Assembly (NCBI RefSeq): GCF_007489275.1
Contig: NZ_VLNR01000044.1
Coordinates: 1 to 58,705 of the forward strand
DNA length: 58,705 nucleotides
From: Aquimarina algiphila
Lineage (GTDB): Bacteria > Bacteroidota > Bacteroidia > Flavobacteriales > Flavobacteriaceae
Reading direction: 5' to 3'
Both the position numbers and the translations under genes were made by a program. Of the stretch, positions 1-8,529 are shown piece by piece. The notes below the pieces were generated by a model. The model did no database searches. It was not told the DNA's origin and worked only from the letters and a program-made list of their open reading frames with translations. How positions within the stretch are numbered: the first letter of the stretch is position 1; each line of letters starts with the position of its first letter.

Positions 1-118
1 TACAAGTTATTTAATACACACACTTTTGGGGGTGGGTCAATTTAAACAAGAATAGGTGGGTCAGTTTAAATAGGATTTACTGGGTCAATATAATAGGAAT
101 AGGTGGGTCAGTTTGGCA
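1..118. mobile_element. Right end of an IS21-like insertion element (partial)
   Basis: Four imperfect direct repeats of about 24 bp begin at 31, 55, 79 and 102; each carries the core tGGGTCA followed by an AT-rich half. Multiple internal repeats next to a terminus are typical of IS21-family ends, and the last repeat runs into TTTGGCA ending with CA at 117-118, which fits the 5'-TG...CA-3' termini of that family. The neighbouring ATP-cone frame loses its normal sequence at this point, which marks the insertion boundary. No transposase (istA/istB) is visible because the window begins here. The family assignment is inferred from the repeat architecture only. Confidence 0.55.
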
Positions 119-448
119 AGAATTTCCAACCTGGTAACCAGAATATTTCAATATTGCTGCAACAAAACGTTCAAAAGGAAAACCTGTTGGCCCTAATTCA
201 TAAATTGCTTTCTTGAGTTTATATTTTGAAGCAAAAACAGATTTCTTCTTTTTAAGTAAAGCAAAAGCCCGATTATAAATTTCTTTAGTAGAAATTCCTT
301 GATATAATTCATCTCGAACAACATCTAGAATATATGCTATCGCTTTATCATCGGCTCCACTTCGTTGCAAAGATTTACGAAGCTTATGCAGTGAAAACTT
401 AACCTTTTCACCAGTAGATTTTAAAATATCAAAATCCTGGTTTTGCAT
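77..448 (-). pseudogene. ATP-cone domain protein, C-terminus cut off by the IS end
   Basis: The first 100 or so residues form an ATP-cone, the nucleotide-binding regulatory domain also found in NrdR and ribonucleotide reductases (start ILKSTGEKVKFSLHKLRKSL). The following segment, with FPFERFVAAILKYSGYQV, resembles the beginning of an Mrr-like restriction-endonuclease-fold domain that follows the ATP-cone in many bacterial proteins. After GYQV the sequence becomes NSCQTDPPIP, which is simply translation of the IS terminal repeats, and stops at 77. The catalytic part of the second domain is therefore lost. The gene lies 20 nt downstream of the eRF1-like gene and probably belonged to the same transcript. 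The ATP-cone call is confident; the nature of the missing half is inferred. Confidence 0.7.
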
Positions 449-468
449 TAAATGTTTATTAATTATGG

Positions 469-888
469 TTAAAAAGCACTCTTAAACTTATTAAAATAAT
501 CTCTTACCAAAGCTTTGGTTTGGTTGTCGGTCATACTATCTGCAATAAGGACATCTTTTACTTTTTTGGCAACATCTTTATAATTATCATTTAATTCTTT
601 ATTAAATCTATCTCTGGCCTCTGCTGGTCCAAAAATGACAATCCTGTCTGCATCCTGTATTAACGGAACTATCGTTTTAACATATGCTCTAAATTGGTGT
701 TTTTCTCGCTCTAAATATTTACTATCCTGTACTACATCCTGGGGTCCTCCTTTAAGTCGTGTTCCCGAACCACCATGTATACGATAATTCTCAATTTCTG
801 ACGGAATGGTTGTCATATCTTCACTTTCTTCTTTTACAGAAATAATATGAGCTTTTTCTTTATCTATCCAGATTCCTAAATTTTTCAT
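469..888 (-). CDS. eRF1-domain-like (host attachment/baeRF-type) protein
   Basis: A 139-residue soluble protein without signal peptide. It begins MKNLGIWIDKEKAHIISV, a strand-rich start with a conserved aspartate, and has IVIFGPAEARDRF near residues 82-94; the GP-x-E pattern is typical of bacterial proteins with an eRF1 domain-3-like fold, often annotated as host attachment or translational machinery proteins. Their biochemical role is not established. The gene sits 21 nt downstream of a Usp gene and 20 nt upstream of the ATP-cone remnant, so it is probably co-transcribed from the promoter at 1789-1831. Family assignment is moderately sure, function unknown. Confidence 0.6.
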   Translation of the reverse strand: MKNLGIWIDKEKAHIISVKEESEDMTTIPSEIENYRIHGGSGTRLKGGPQDVVQDSKYLEREKHQFRAYVKTIVPLIQDADRIVIFGPAEARDRFNKELNDNYKDVAKKVKDVLIADSMTDNQTKALVRDYFNKFKSAF

Positions 889-909
889 TTGTTCTTTTTT
901 TATTGTTTT

Positions 910-1761
910 TTAATTTCTTAAATCATGTAATGCCAATACAGGTACTTTAGAATGATGGCTTAAATCCTTGACCATTGGTCTGGAGAAAATACTCCCAAAA
1001 AAGCTGTGTTTTCTATTAAAAAAGATCACCATATCACTTTCTCTACTTTCTACAAAACACCGTACTCCAGATTTAACATCGATACTATGAAGTGTATGAA
1101 AATTATGTTTTAAGTTTTCAAAATATTCTTTTAATAATCGTTTATTACTTTTCTGGTCTTCTGTCAAATCTTCTCCATGAGAAATGTGTAATATGCGTAA
1201 TTCGGCATTACTCATTTGCACAACATCAATAAGAGTTTGTAATTCTCTTCTTTTATAATTCATCTTATAATCTGTGGGAAATACAATTTCTTTCAATGCT
1301 CTATAATCTGCTTCATCTGGTATTGCCATTACAGGACAGTTTCTTGATTTCTCCATAACAAGAACAGTATTACTCCCATAAATAACCTCGCTGGCATTAG
1401 TTGTTCCTTTTGTGCCCATGATGATCATTTCTATATCCTGTTTTTCTACAATATCTTTGATGGCATCCAATATTCCATTAAACTGTGATACCATAAAAAA
1501 CTTGTGATTGGGATAATCATCTCTAAAACTTAGTCTTTCCAAAATTTTACTTAATCCCTTCTCTGATTTATCTCTGGCTTCATCATAAAGCTTTTCTCCC
1601 GGTTCTGGAACCATCATACTTTCTAAAGCATAACCGGTAGCATTAAAGGCGTTAAGCACATAAAAATCACAAGCCTCATTTTTATAAAGCTCTAAAGCAT
1701 ATACTATAGCATTCCATGCATTTTTTGAAAAATCGGTAGGTAATAAAATCTTCTTTTTCAT
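910..1761 (-). CDS. Universal stress protein, two tandem Usp domains
   Basis: A 283-residue cytosolic protein starting with the family signature KKILLPTDFS. Two Usp domains (about residues 1-150 and 155-283) are fused. The first keeps the ATP-binding pattern G-2x-G-9x-G-S (MGTKG near residue 116 followed by GSN). The second ends with NRKHSFFGSIFSRP in place of that pattern, so it probably does not bind ATP and may serve dimerisation. It is the last Usp gene of a six-gene tandem cluster and heads a short operon with the eRF1-like gene. A CRP/FNR-type operator with a -7 box lies at 1789-1831. Usp proteins support survival during growth arrest, hypoxia and energy stress; the specific ligand is unknown. 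Confidence 0.93.
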   Translation of the reverse strand: MKKKILLPTDFSKNAWNAIVYALELYKNEACDFYVLNAFNATGYALESMMVPEPGEKLYDEARDKSEKGLSKILERLSFRDDYPNHKFFMVSQFNGILDAIKDIVEKQDIEMIIMGTKGTTNASEVIYGSNTVLVMEKSRNCPVMAIPDEADYRALKEIVFPTDYKMNYKRRELQTLIDVVQMSNAELRILHISHGEDLTEDQKSNKRLLKEYFENLKHNFHTLHSIDVKSGVRCFVESRESDMVIFFNRKHSFFGSIFSRPMVKDLSHHSKVPVLALHDLRN

Positions 1762-1788
1762 CAGTTAGGTTTTTTATTATTAGTGTTG

Positions 1789-1831
1789 TAAATGTATAGG
1801 TATACTTAGATGAATACTATGATAATTATCA
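1789..1831 (-). promoter_or_regulatory. TGAT-N4-ATCA operator and promoter for the Usp gene at 910-1761
   Basis: The perfect palindrome TGATAATTATCA (1820-1831) is followed on the minus strand by 23 nt and a -7 box reading TACATTTA (1789-1796). The start codon lies 58 nt beyond the palindrome. The palindrome overlaps the stop codon of the upstream Usp gene, so each of these tandem Usp genes has its own promoter. Confidence 0.8.
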
Positions 1832-2677
1832 GCTTGATGCTGGCATGACTAAAAAAGGAATAGTCAAACGAAAGCCTATTTTTTTGATTACGGCTTCTCT
1901 GGTTATACTTTCTATAAAACCATGTTTATAATGAAGCATAGATAACATATCAATCTTCATTTCATCAATAAATTCATTGATGACTCTTGATTTTTGATCG
2001 AACTTAGAAACCCAATGCATATTATATTTAACCTCTTTAAGATGTTCTTTTAGTTGTTTAAAATTACGTTCTTGGATTTCATCTAGTTGTTCTTTTTCAT
2101 GAATATGTACAACTCTAATTTTGGAGTCAAATAACGATGCTATATCTATAAGCGGTTTTAGTTCCTCTTTGCTTTTAGAACGGCTTAAATCTGTTGCAAA
2201 AGCTATTTCTTGTGGTATCTTAAAATCAAATTCATCTGGAATTGCTAATATGGAACAACCTCTAATTTTCTGTATAGCTCTTACGGTATTACTACCCATT
2301 AAAACCTCTTTAGCACCACTGGCTCCTTTGGTGCCCATCACGACCAAATCAATGCTTTTACTTTTTACGGTTTTGTTAATGGTTTCAGAGAGTTTTTTAG
2401 AAACTGAAATCATCTCAAATGTATGATTCAGATCTTCTGTATCTCTTGTTATTGCATGAAAAGTCTCAGTAAGTTTTTCCCGCGACTCATTACTTAATTC
2501 CTTATATAGCTTTTCTCCTTTACTTGTATTTAATCTACTAGTCAAAACAGGTGTTTCGACACTAAATGTATTTAGAATATAAAAATGACAAGCCTCATTT
2601 TTAAAAAGCTTTGTAGCGTAGCAAAGTGCACTATATGCATTGTTAGAAAAATCGGTAGGAACAAGTATTTTTTTCAT
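1829..2677 (-). CDS. Universal stress protein, two tandem Usp domains
   Basis: The 282-residue product begins MKKILVPTDFSNNAY; a longer frame runs upstream to 2725, but the start at 2677 aligns with the paralogues and lies 57 nt from the operator at 2735-2746, whereas the longer start would lie upstream of the -7 box. The N-terminal Usp domain retains MGTKGASGAKEVLMGSN, the G-2x-G-9x-G-S nucleotide-binding pattern. The C-terminal domain has the degenerate HYKHGFIESITRE. It is most similar in its first half to the single-domain Usp at 2767-3264, pointing to recent duplication. It was probably retained for low-energy or low-oxygen survival, by inference from promoter and neighbours. Confidence 0.92.
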   Translation of the reverse strand: MKKILVPTDFSNNAYSALCYATKLFKNEACHFYILNTFSVETPVLTSRLNTSKGEKLYKELSNESREKLTETFHAITRDTEDLNHTFEMISVSKKLSETINKTVKSKSIDLVVMGTKGASGAKEVLMGSNTVRAIQKIRGCSILAIPDEFDFKIPQEIAFATDLSRSKSKEELKPLIDIASLFDSKIRVVHIHEKEQLDEIQERNFKQLKEHLKEVKYNMHWVSKFDQKSRVINEFIDEMKIDMLSMLHYKHGFIESITREAVIKKIGFRLTIPFLVMPASS

Positions 2678-2703
2678 AATCTTTAGTTTTATCATATAGG
2701 ACA

Positions 2704-2746
2704 TAAAACTATCTCCAAAACACAAAAAATACTATGATAATTCTCA
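2704..2746 (-). promoter_or_regulatory. Operator and promoter for the Usp gene at 1829-2677
   Basis: TGATAATTCTCA (2735-2746) is a one-mismatch copy of the palindrome. Read on the minus strand, 23 nt separate it from the -7 box TAGTTTTA (2704-2711). The start codon lies 57 nt past the palindrome. Confidence 0.72.
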
Positions 2747-2766
2747 GGAATACCCTTAAAATTTCA

Positions 2767-3264
2767 TTATTTTTTTGTTATTACGTCCTCTTCAGAAAAT
2801 GTAGTTTCGGTGTTTTCAAAATTGAATTCGTGAGGAACGGCCAAAACTGGACAACATTTGATTTTTTGAATGATGTTTGATGTATTACTCCCCATAAAAA
2901 ACCCTTTGGCACCAGTTGCTCCTTTGGTTCCCATCACGATAAGGTCTATTTTTCTTTGTTTTACAGTTTCTTCAATCACTTCATGAAGTTTTTTTGCGGT
3001 ACAAATTGTTTCAAAAACATGTCCAAAATCTTCAGAATCTCGAACAATAGAATGGAATGTTTCTTCTAATTTTTCCTTAGACTCTTTTCTTATTTGTTCA
3101 TCTCCAATACTCGTATCAATAATACCTGTAAAAAGTGGAATTTCTACATCACCAGCATTCAAAATATAAAATTGACAAGCTTCATTCTTAAACAAACGTG
3201 TAGCATAGTAAAGAGCACTGTATGCATTATCAGAAAAATCGGTAGGAACAAGTATTCGTTTCAT
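2767..3264 (-). CDS. Single-domain universal stress protein
   Basis: At 165 residues it is half the length of its neighbours. It begins MKRILVPTDFSDNAYSAL and contains one Usp domain with a complete nucleotide pattern (MGTKGATGAKGFFMGSN). After the domain end PVLAVPHEFNF there is only a short acidic tail instead of the second Usp domain. The ending could be a natural single-domain form or a deletion of the second half after duplication of the adjacent gene, whose first half it strongly resembles. The start at 3264 is chosen over an in-frame codon at 3336 because it matches the paralogues and lies 55 nt from its operator. It has its own promoter (3289-3331). Confidence 0.88.
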   Translation of the reverse strand: MKRILVPTDFSDNAYSALYYATRLFKNEACQFYILNAGDVEIPLFTGIIDTSIGDEQIRKESKEKLEETFHSIVRDSEDFGHVFETICTAKKLHEVIEETVKQRKIDLIVMGTKGATGAKGFFMGSNTSNIIQKIKCCPVLAVPHEFNFENTETTFSEEDVITKK

Positions 3265-3288
3265 GATATTTACTTTAAAATTATAGCA

Positions 3289-3331
3289 TAAAATTATACT
3301 CAATTCATTAGAAATAATATGATATTTATCA
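3289..3331 (-). promoter_or_regulatory. Operator and promoter for the single-domain Usp gene
   Basis: TGATATTTATCA (3320-3331), then 23 nt, then the -7 box TAATTTTA (3289-3296) on the minus strand. The palindrome overlaps the end of the preceding Usp gene, as it does at 1820. Confidence 0.78.
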
Positions 3332-4177
3332 GTCATCAGAAGGAATAACCAAAAAAGGAATATTGGTATGAAATGTCATTTTTTTAATCACTGGTTCTTT
3401 GGTTAACCGTTCTATAAAACTATGTTCATAATTGATCATAATAAGGAGGTTAATCTCCAATTCTTCAATACACGCCTGAATAGCCTTTTCTGTTGTTGAA
3501 AAATCTGAAATAACATGAAAATCATAGTTAACCTTCTTAAAATACTGCTCTAACGTATTCGAATTGTAATGTTGTATATTATCTAGTCCAGGTTGATCAT
3601 ACACATGGATCATTCTAATGGTTGCATTATGATTTTTTGCAAAATCAAGTATAGGTGAAATCTCTGCTTTATGATACAATCGTTTAAAGTCTGTTGCAAA
3701 AGCTATTTCTGAAATTTTCTCAAAATATACATCCTCAGGAACAACCAAAATTGGACAGTTGGATATGTTCTTAATCACTTTCTGCGTATTACTTCCCAAA
3801 AAAGCTTCCTTTACACCCGTTGCCCCTTTGGTTCCCATAACGATCATATCAAAAGAATATAATTGTATCAGTCTATTTATAGTATCTAATAAAGAACCAG
3901 ATTTAGAAATTGTTTTGAAATTATGTTCCAAACCCGGTTTAGAGTTTTGAATATCATCTAATATCATTTTCAATCCTTGTTCAGATTCTACCTTAATTCC
4001 CTGGTAGAAACGACCAATCCGCTGAGAACTTACTGTGGTTAACAGTTGTACCGGGTTGAGCTCATATGTATTTAACAGGTAAAACTCACAGGGAACATCT
4101 CTATATGCCTCGATCGCATACAATATGGCATTCCATGCATTATCAGAAAAATCAGTCGGAATTAGAATTCGTTTCAT
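3329..4177 (-). CDS. Universal stress protein, two tandem Usp domains
   Basis: The 282-residue product begins MKRILIPTDFSDNAWNAI; two ATGs a few codons upstream (to 4189) are possible starts, but 4177 matches the paralogues. Domain 1 carries MGTKGATGVKEAFLGSN; domain 2 has the degenerate NYEHSFIERLTKEP. Only about 20 nt separate it from the Usp gene at 4198-5052 and no operator lies between, so it is probably the distal gene of an operon started at 5976-6018. It presumably acts as an ATP-binding stress protein of the cytosol; the partner is unknown. Confidence 0.92.
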   Translation of the reverse strand: MKRILIPTDFSDNAWNAILYAIEAYRDVPCEFYLLNTYELNPVQLLTTVSSQRIGRFYQGIKVESEQGLKMILDDIQNSKPGLEHNFKTISKSGSLLDTINRLIQLYSFDMIVMGTKGATGVKEAFLGSNTQKVIKNISNCPILVVPEDVYFEKISEIAFATDFKRLYHKAEISPILDFAKNHNATIRMIHVYDQPGLDNIQHYNSNTLEQYFKKVNYDFHVISDFSTTEKAIQACIEELEINLLIMINYEHSFIERLTKEPVIKKMTFHTNIPFLVIPSDD

Positions 4178-4197
4178 ACGTTTCATCACTTTATAAA

Positions 4198-5052
4198 TTA
4201 TGATTGCATTCTTTTTTCTGAAGGAATTACTAAAAACGGAATATTAGTATGATAAGCAACTTGGTTAATAACAGGTTTAAATAATAGATTTTCAAAAAAG
4301 GAATGTTTATTATGGATCATTACCAATAAATTGATTTTATACTTTTTCTGAAAATCTTCTACGGCTTCTAGTACATCCATTCCATCGGCAATATGAAAAA
4401 CATGAGCGTTATCTTTAAAATATATATCAAGAAAATCCTTAACTTTTTGCTGATCATCATTTAAGGATACTCCATAATATGCATTTAAAATATTAAGTCT
4501 ACATATATGCTTATCGCATATTTCTTTTATCAATGGCAGAAATGCATTATTTACATTAAAATTATAATCTGTTGGAAACAAAACATCTTTTGGCGCTTCA
4601 AATTCAAAATTAGAAGGAACCGCAATAACAGGACATTTTACTTTTTTGATAGTGTACATTGTATGTGTCCCTATAAATATTTCTTTGGCACCCGTAGCTC
4701 CTTTTGTACCCATTACAATAAGATCAATAGCATACTTTTCTAGCACTTCCTCAATTTCGCCGATCAACGTATTAAAAGCTGATAATCTAACAAAACTATG
4801 TTTTGGATTATCAAATTCTGCCCTAATTTTCTCCTCGGTTCGTTTAATATCACGTTTAGAATTTACCATTGCTACATCCTCTAGTCCATATAATGTTGGA
4901 TTTTCGATAAGATATCCTGCATGATAAGATACTGGGGTGAATGTATTGAGAAGATAAAAAGTAACTTCCTCATGTTTAAAAAAATGCATTGCATATCTGA
5001 TTGCATTAAATGCATTGTCAGAAAAATCGGTAGGTAACAAAATTTGTTTCAT
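4198..5052 (-). CDS. Universal stress protein, two tandem Usp domains
   Basis: This 284-residue protein begins MKQILLPTDFSDNAFNAI. The first domain has MGTKGATGAKEIFIGTH, in which the final position of the G-9x-G-S/T pattern is threonine. The second domain shows HNKHSFFENLLFKP, the HSF-type replacement of the ATP loop shared by most paralogues here. The 46-nt gap to the upstream Usp gene holds only a poor operator match (5085) without a matching -7 box, so transcription most likely reads through from 5976-6018. Function is inferred from the family. Confidence 0.92.
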   Translation of the reverse strand: MKQILLPTDFSDNAFNAIRYAMHFFKHEEVTFYLLNTFTPVSYHAGYLIENPTLYGLEDVAMVNSKRDIKRTEEKIRAEFDNPKHSFVRLSAFNTLIGEIEEVLEKYAIDLIVMGTKGATGAKEIFIGTHTMYTIKKVKCPVIAVPSNFEFEAPKDVLFPTDYNFNVNNAFLPLIKEICDKHICRLNILNAYYGVSLNDDQQKVKDFLDIYFKDNAHVFHIADGMDVLEAVEDFQKKYKINLLVMIHNKHSFFENLLFKPVINQVAYHTNIPFLVIPSEKRMQS

Positions 5053-5098
5053 CTTATGTATGTATTAGTTGTTCAAACCTGTACTGATAAAATCTGTC

Positions 5099-5947
5099 TT
5101 AAGATCGTTTTAAATTCTGCATAGCTAAAAATGGAATTTTAATATGTAATCCTATTTTATCGATAGTAGACTGATATAAAATATTCTCCAGATAAGAATG
5201 TCTTGAGTTTACCATCACCAAAAAGTCTATCTTATTCTTCTCTATAAATCCATTAATTGCATTGGTAAGGTTTTTTGCATCTTCTCTATGAAATACCAAT
5301 TCTATATCTGGTAATGAATCCAATATGAATGCCTTATTATCTTCTTGCCTTATTGAAAGTTTATCATAATCTGAAACATATAGAAAATTGATAACAGATC
5401 TAAAACTTTTAGTTAATGTACTTAACAGCTTTAATTCTCTTCTTTTAAAGGGTAAAAGATAGTCTGTGGGAAATAAAATATTCTTTGGTTGTTGGTATTT
5501 ACAATTACTGGGAATTGCCAATAAAGGGCATTTTACATATTTAAGCACCTGTAAGGTATTACTTCCAAAAGTAAGTTTTCTATCATCTGTTTTGCCTCTG
5601 GTACCCATAATGACAATATCTATATTTTCCTTATCCACCAAATCATTTGCTTCATCAACCAGACTTCCAAATACTGGTAAAGCAATATATTTATGTCGTG
5701 GATTTGGAGATATTTCTTCTAATGTAGACAACGTACTATGTAATGCAACACTAGAGTTCTTATATGCCGTTTCTTTTAGTTCTTCAAAAACATCTCTGGA
5801 CACCTGAGTGTTATTCTCATACACCTCATCGGCGTACGCATTTAAAATAAAAAACTCACATCGCTCATACTTAAAAAGTTCAACAGCATATTGTAAAGCA
5901 TTCATTGCATTTTCTGAAAAATCTGTAGGGATTACTATTTTTCTCAT
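5099..5947 (-). CDS. Universal stress protein, two tandem Usp domains
   Basis: The product (282 residues from 5947) begins MRKIVIPTDFSENAMNAL. Domain 1 contains MGTRGKTDDRKLTFGSN, fitting G-2x-G-9x-G-S; domain 2 has NSRHSYLENILYQS in place of an ATP loop. A start at 5974 would precede the -7 box-proximal region and adds residues absent from the paralogues. This is the first gene of the six-gene tandem array and is divergent from ccoI, with two operators in the shared intergenic region. The pairing of Usp with the cbb3 copper ATPase links the array to microaerobic physiology. Confidence 0.92.
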   Translation of the reverse strand: MRKIVIPTDFSENAMNALQYAVELFKYERCEFFILNAYADEVYENNTQVSRDVFEELKETAYKNSSVALHSTLSTLEEISPNPRHKYIALPVFGSLVDEANDLVDKENIDIVIMGTRGKTDDRKLTFGSNTLQVLKYVKCPLLAIPSNCKYQQPKNILFPTDYLLPFKRRELKLLSTLTKSFRSVINFLYVSDYDKLSIRQEDNKAFILDSLPDIELVFHREDAKNLTNAINGFIEKNKIDFLVMVNSRHSYLENILYQSTIDKIGLHIKIPFLAMQNLKRS

Positions 5948-5975
5948 TTGGTTCTTTTTTATGACATAGTGCATT

Positions 5976-6018
5976 CAAAACTAAGTCTTAAGAGAGGCAA
6001 AAACTATGATTTTTATCA
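5976..6018 (-). promoter_or_regulatory. Operator and promoter for the Usp operon 5947-3329
   Basis: TGATTTTTATCA (6007-6018) is followed on the minus strand by 23 nt and a perfect -7 box TAGTTTTG (5976-5983). The start codon lies 59 nt past the palindrome. Only 12 bp separate it from the divergent ccoI operator, so the two sites lie back to back. Confidence 0.83.
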
Positions 6019-6030
6019 GTCTGGCAATTA

Positions 6031-6073
6031 TGATATTTGTCATAGTTTATCAGACCACACTTCTTCAAATTTG
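6031..6073 (+). promoter_or_regulatory. Operator and promoter for ccoI
   Basis: TGATATTTGTCA (6031-6042), 23 nt, then CAAATTTG (6066-6073), one base off TAnnTTTG. The ccoI start lies 47 nt past the palindrome, the shortest distance in the set. Confidence 0.78.
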
Positions 6074-6089
6074 CAACAAATAGATTTTT

Positions 6090-8498
6090 ATGTCTGAGTC
6101 TACTTGTTTTCACTGCGGAATTGATTGTGGTAAAACGGTAATTAAATTTGATCAAAAAACATTCTGCTGTAATGGGTGCAAAACCGTATATGATATTTTT
6201 TCGTCTAATGATCTATCCTGCTATTATGACCTACAGTCTGCTCCTGGAGCCATTCCTAAAGAAATTCAAGGAAAATACGATTATCTCGATACTGATATTA
6301 TTGCTAAAAAATTAATCGAATTTGATGACGGAAATACCCAAATCATAACACTATACATTCCTCATATACACTGTAGCTCTTGCATTTGGATTTTAGAAAA
6401 CTTACATAAACTTCAAACTGCAATTACCGCTTCCCAAGTCAACTTTCCAAAAAAAACGGTTCGTATCACCTTTAAAAGTGATGCTATCTCACTTAAGGAA
6501 GTAGTTATTTTACTTCATACTATAGGTTACGAACCTTATATTAGTCTTGATGATTATGCTTCAGCAAAAAAGAAAATTGATAGGAGTTTACTCTATAAAT
6601 TAGGCATTGCAGGTTTTGCTTTTGGAAATGTAATGTTTCTGTCCTTTCCAGAGTATTTTGAAGTATCAGAATACTGGCTTGAGCAATACAAACCTATTTT
6701 TAGATGGTTAATGTTTGCCTTTTCTATACCTGTAGTTTTTTATGCTGCACAGGAGTATTTTATTTCAGCATATAAAGGTTTGCGTTCTAAATTATTAAAT
6801 ATCGATGTCCCCATTGCTTTAGGAATTTTGGTTCTTTTTTTACGTAGTACAGCAGAAATTATTTTTGATTGGGGGACTGGTTTTTTTGATAGCCTAACCG
6901 GTTTAGTATTCTTTTTACTGCTTGGGAAATTTTTCCAGAAAAAAACCTACTCCTTTTTATCTTTTGAAAGAGACTACAAATCCTATTTTCCTATCGCAGT
7001 AACACGAATTTCGACTGCGAAGCATAAAAAAGAACGAAAAGAAGAAAACATACAAATTTATGATATCAAAAAGGGAGATCGATTGTTGATTAGGAATGGT
7101 GAATTGATCCCTGTAGATGCCATTCTTATCGATGGTAATGCGCAAATCGATTATAGTTTTGTAACCGGAGAAAGTGATTCTGTTCATAAACAGTCAGGCG
7201 ATACTCTTTTTGCAGGAGGGAGACAACTTTATGGGGCTATTGAAATCGAAGTTTTAAAATCAGTAGAACAAAGTTACCTTACTCAACTCTGGAGTAATGA
7301 TGTATTTAACACTGATAAATTAGCATCTTTTACTAATCTCACTGATATTATAAGTAAATACTTCACAATAGCTATTTTGTGTATCGCTATAATTTCTACT
7401 TCATATTGGTTATTTACAGATGTTTCAAAAGCTATACACGTTTTTACGGCAGTACTTATTATTGCTTGTCCATGTGCATTAGCATTAGCGAGACCCTTTG
7501 CATTAGGTAATATTCTGCGAATCTTCGGAAAAAATAAATTTTACCTTAAAAATGCAGATGTAATAGAACGATTGGCATTGACTGATACTATTATTTTTGA
7601 CAAAACGGGTACCATAACCACCACGATAACGAGTAACGTAACTTATGAAGGAATGCAATTAACTCCAGAGGAAGAATCTTTGCTCAAAAATACACTTCGA
7701 GCTTCAAATCATCCGCTTAGCAGAACACTTTATAATGTTTTAGCAGAACATGATATTCTAACTTTGGATGAATATCAGGAATATGTGGGCAAAGGTATTG
7801 AAGGTAAATCTGCCGATCATACTATTAAAATAGGCTCTCCAAACTTTGTAGGAAATGAAGACCTTTCTAAAGTATTTAGTACAACTGTGCACGTAAGTAC
7901 TAATGATGAATATAAGGGCCATTATACTTTTCATAACCAATATAGAAATGGTGTAAAAAAAGTATTTAATCAACTATTTAAGAACTATCAACTAGCCATA
8001 TTATCAGGTGATAATGAAGGTGAAAAGGAATACTTGCAAAAAGTATTGCCCGAAAACACTTCTTTAATCTTTAATCAAAAACCTGATGATAAACTTAATT
8101 ATATAAAAATGTTACAACAACAACATAAAAAAGTAATTATGGTTGGTGATGGGCTAAACGATGCCGGAGCATTGGCACAAAGCGATGTAGGTATAGCTGT
8201 ATCAGAAAATGTAAATGTATTCTCGCCGGCTTGTGATGGAATTTTAGATGCCTCTCGATTTGATAAGATATCAACCTATCTAATGATATCTAAAAATGCT
8301 ATTAAAATTATTAAATCAAGTTTTATATTATCTTTTTTATATAACTGTGTTGGACTTTATTTTGCTGTGACTGGTCAGCTTTCTCCAATAATAGCTGCAA
8401 TATTAATGCCTTTGAGTTCGATATCAATAATAGTATATGTTACCATACTAACCAATTGGATAGGTCAAAAAGTAAATGATAATCATAAGGATTTATAA
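6090..8498 (+). CDS. ccoI: Copper-translocating P1B-type ATPase for cbb3 oxidase maturation
   Basis: An 802-residue membrane pump of the CcoI/FixI type, which exports copper for assembly of the cbb3 oxidase. Order of parts: a cysteine-rich N-terminal metal-binding segment (CFHCG and CCNGC), a heavy-metal-associated domain with the pair CSSC near residue 95, a first group of membrane helices, the actuator TGES near 357, the transmembrane metal site CPC near 460 (IIACPCALALARP), the phosphorylation site DKTGT near 504, and the hinge GDGLND near 687. The N-terminal cysteine segment is characteristic of Bacteroidetes and epsilonproteobacterial oxidase ATPases. It lies 1.8 kb upstream of the ccoSNOQP genes and has the island-type promoter. 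Confidence 0.95.
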   Translation: MSESTCFHCGIDCGKTVIKFDQKTFCCNGCKTVYDIFSSNDLSCYYDLQSAPGAIPKEIQGKYDYLDTDIIAKKLIEFDDGNTQIITLYIPHIHCSSCIWILENLHKLQTAITASQVNFPKKTVRITFKSDAISLKEVVILLHTIGYEPYISLDDYASAKKKIDRSLLYKLGIAGFAFGNVMFLSFPEYFEVSEYWLEQYKPIFRWLMFAFSIPVVFYAAQEYFISAYKGLRSKLLNIDVPIALGILVLFLRSTAEIIFDWGTGFFDSLTGLVFFLLLGKFFQKKTYSFLSFERDYKSYFPIAVTRISTAKHKKERKEENIQIYDIKKGDRLLIRNGELIPVDAILIDGNAQIDYSFVTGESDSVHKQSGDTLFAGGRQLYGAIEIEVLKSVEQSYLTQLWSNDVFNTDKLASFTNLTDIISKYFTIAILCIAIISTSYWLFTDVSKAIHVFTAVLIIACPCALALARPFALGNILRIFGKNKFYLKNADVIERLALTDTIIFDKTGTITTTITSNVTYEGMQLTPEEESLLKNTLRASNHPLSRTLYNVLAEHDILTLDEYQEYVGKGIEGKSADHTIKIGSPNFVGNEDLSKVFSTTVHVSTNDEYKGHYTFHNQYRNGVKKVFNQLFKNYQLAILSGDNEGEKEYLQKVLPENTSLIFNQKPDDKLNYIKMLQQQHKKVIMVGDGLNDAGALAQSDVGIAVSENVNVFSPACDGILDASRFDKISTYLMISKNAIKIIKSSFILSFLYNCVGLYFAVTGQLSPIIAAILMPLSSISIIVYVTILTNWIGQKVNDNHKDL

Positions 8499-8529
8499 TT
8501 TGTTCCTAAATGTTTAAAACACATTAAAT

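Noticed and set aside
5085..5096. TGATAAAATCTG as a further operator for the Usp gene at 4198-5052
   Set aside because: It lacks the second half-site, has no -7 box at 23 nt (the position reads ATACATAA on the minus strand) and sits too close to the start. Read-through from 5976-6018 explains expression.
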